Source of the DNA: Colwellia sp. PAMC 20917
GTDB taxonomy: Bacteria > Pseudomonadota > Gammaproteobacteria > Enterobacterales > Alteromonadaceae
Reading direction: 5' to 3'
Assembly (NCBI RefSeq): GCF_001767295.1
Contig: NZ_CP014944.1
Coordinates: forward strand, 3,658,001 to 3,722,000
Length of the DNA stretch: 64,000 nucleotides
The stretch's first letter is position 1, and every line of letters begins with the position of its first letter. Both the position numbers and the translations under genes were made by a program. This document shows, one piece after another, positions 63,837 through 64,000 of the stretch. The notes under the pieces are model-generated. The model was given only the letters and a program-made list of their open reading frames with translations. It searched no databases and was not told the origin of the DNA.

Positions 63837-64000
63837 ATAGCCTTTAAGATAAAAATCAATTTACCTTGGACGTGATTTACGCTAAAAAGAGAACGTTTTA
63901 CAGGTAATTTTTCTGCATCACCACCACAAGGTACTATTTGGATGTTTCTCTACTCTCATTTTTTACGCTCAACTTATATTCGAACTTATATATTGTCCTG

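Overview
The window reads as chromosome of an AT-rich marine gammaproteobacterium of the Alteromonadales, most likely Colwelliaceae (Colwellia, Thalassotalea or a close relative). This rests on conserved gene neighbourhoods (recR-htpG-adk, yoaA-tsaB-slp-fadD, gcvA-ygdD-rlmM, xni-ppnN-queF-syd, a complete histidine operon), on several families typical of that order (DUF3192, VolA-type lipase, DUF2975 with an HTH partner) and on the low G+C content. The genus is inferred; no rRNA gene is present to settle it. I see no phage, integron, insertion sequence, CRISPR array, tRNA or rRNA. The window is mostly housekeeping sequence with small decayed or rearranged patches.

Layout. 0-5 kb: the end of a surface protein with an Ig-like segment, an orphan periplasmic solute-binding protein, a DUF2785 protein, a scramblase-like protein and a GhrA-type dehydrogenase. 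5-12.4 kb: a DHH phosphoesterase, a broken DUF2789 gene, an lgt-rnhA pair whose Lgt looks Bacteroidota-like, an aldo-keto reductase, a DUF2975/HTH/beta-barrel cluster and an MFS transporter. 12.4-20 kb: recR, htpG with a clear sigma-32 promoter, then a thioredoxin-like gene and a large hybrid histidine kinase on the other strand, then adk. 20-22.5 kb: a MAPEG gene whose 3' end and downstream hairpin are tandemly duplicated, elaA, a small unknown gene and a broken solute-binding-protein gene. 22.6-30.2 kb: hisG-D-C-B-H-A-F-IE on the minus strand behind a histidine-codon leader peptide and attenuator. 30.4-38.2 kb: a His-rich acidic protein, yoaA, tsaB, a Gln-rich protein, an M50-type membrane protease, an Slp-family lipoprotein, a hydrolase and fadD. 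38.2-43.4 kb: yciK, a VolA-like lipase lipoprotein, sohB and a small secreted protein. 43.6-48.4 kb: gcvA, a hydrolase, ygdD, rlmM, NAD-type isocitrate dehydrogenase and a DUF3192 protein. 48.5-55 kb: xni, ppnN, a diguanylate cyclase, queF, syd, a small putative DNA-binding protein and a second DUF3192 protein. 55-59.6 kb: small enzymes, including a GNAT acetyltransferase, an HD hydrolase, a GST and a YbaK-type deacylase. 59.6-63.8 kb: an envelope-modification block with a frameshifted LTA-synthase-like gene, dgkA and eptA.

How the parts work together. The eptA-dgkA operon and the neighbouring LTA-synthase-like gene each carry the same array of three half-sites at 11-bp spacing (CTTAAG-N5-CTTAAG type) just upstream of a -10 box. 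This predicts shared control by a PmrA/QseB-like regulator. EptA releases diacylglycerol and DgkA recycles it. fadD and the secreted lipase each have a FadR-like operator upstream, which suggests a phospholipid-scavenging circuit: the lipase frees fatty acids at the surface and FadD activates them. The histidine operon is set up for attenuation. No wholly new system stands out. The most useful observations are the shared operators, the small gene-decay events, the tandem duplication and the duplicated linker in HtpG.
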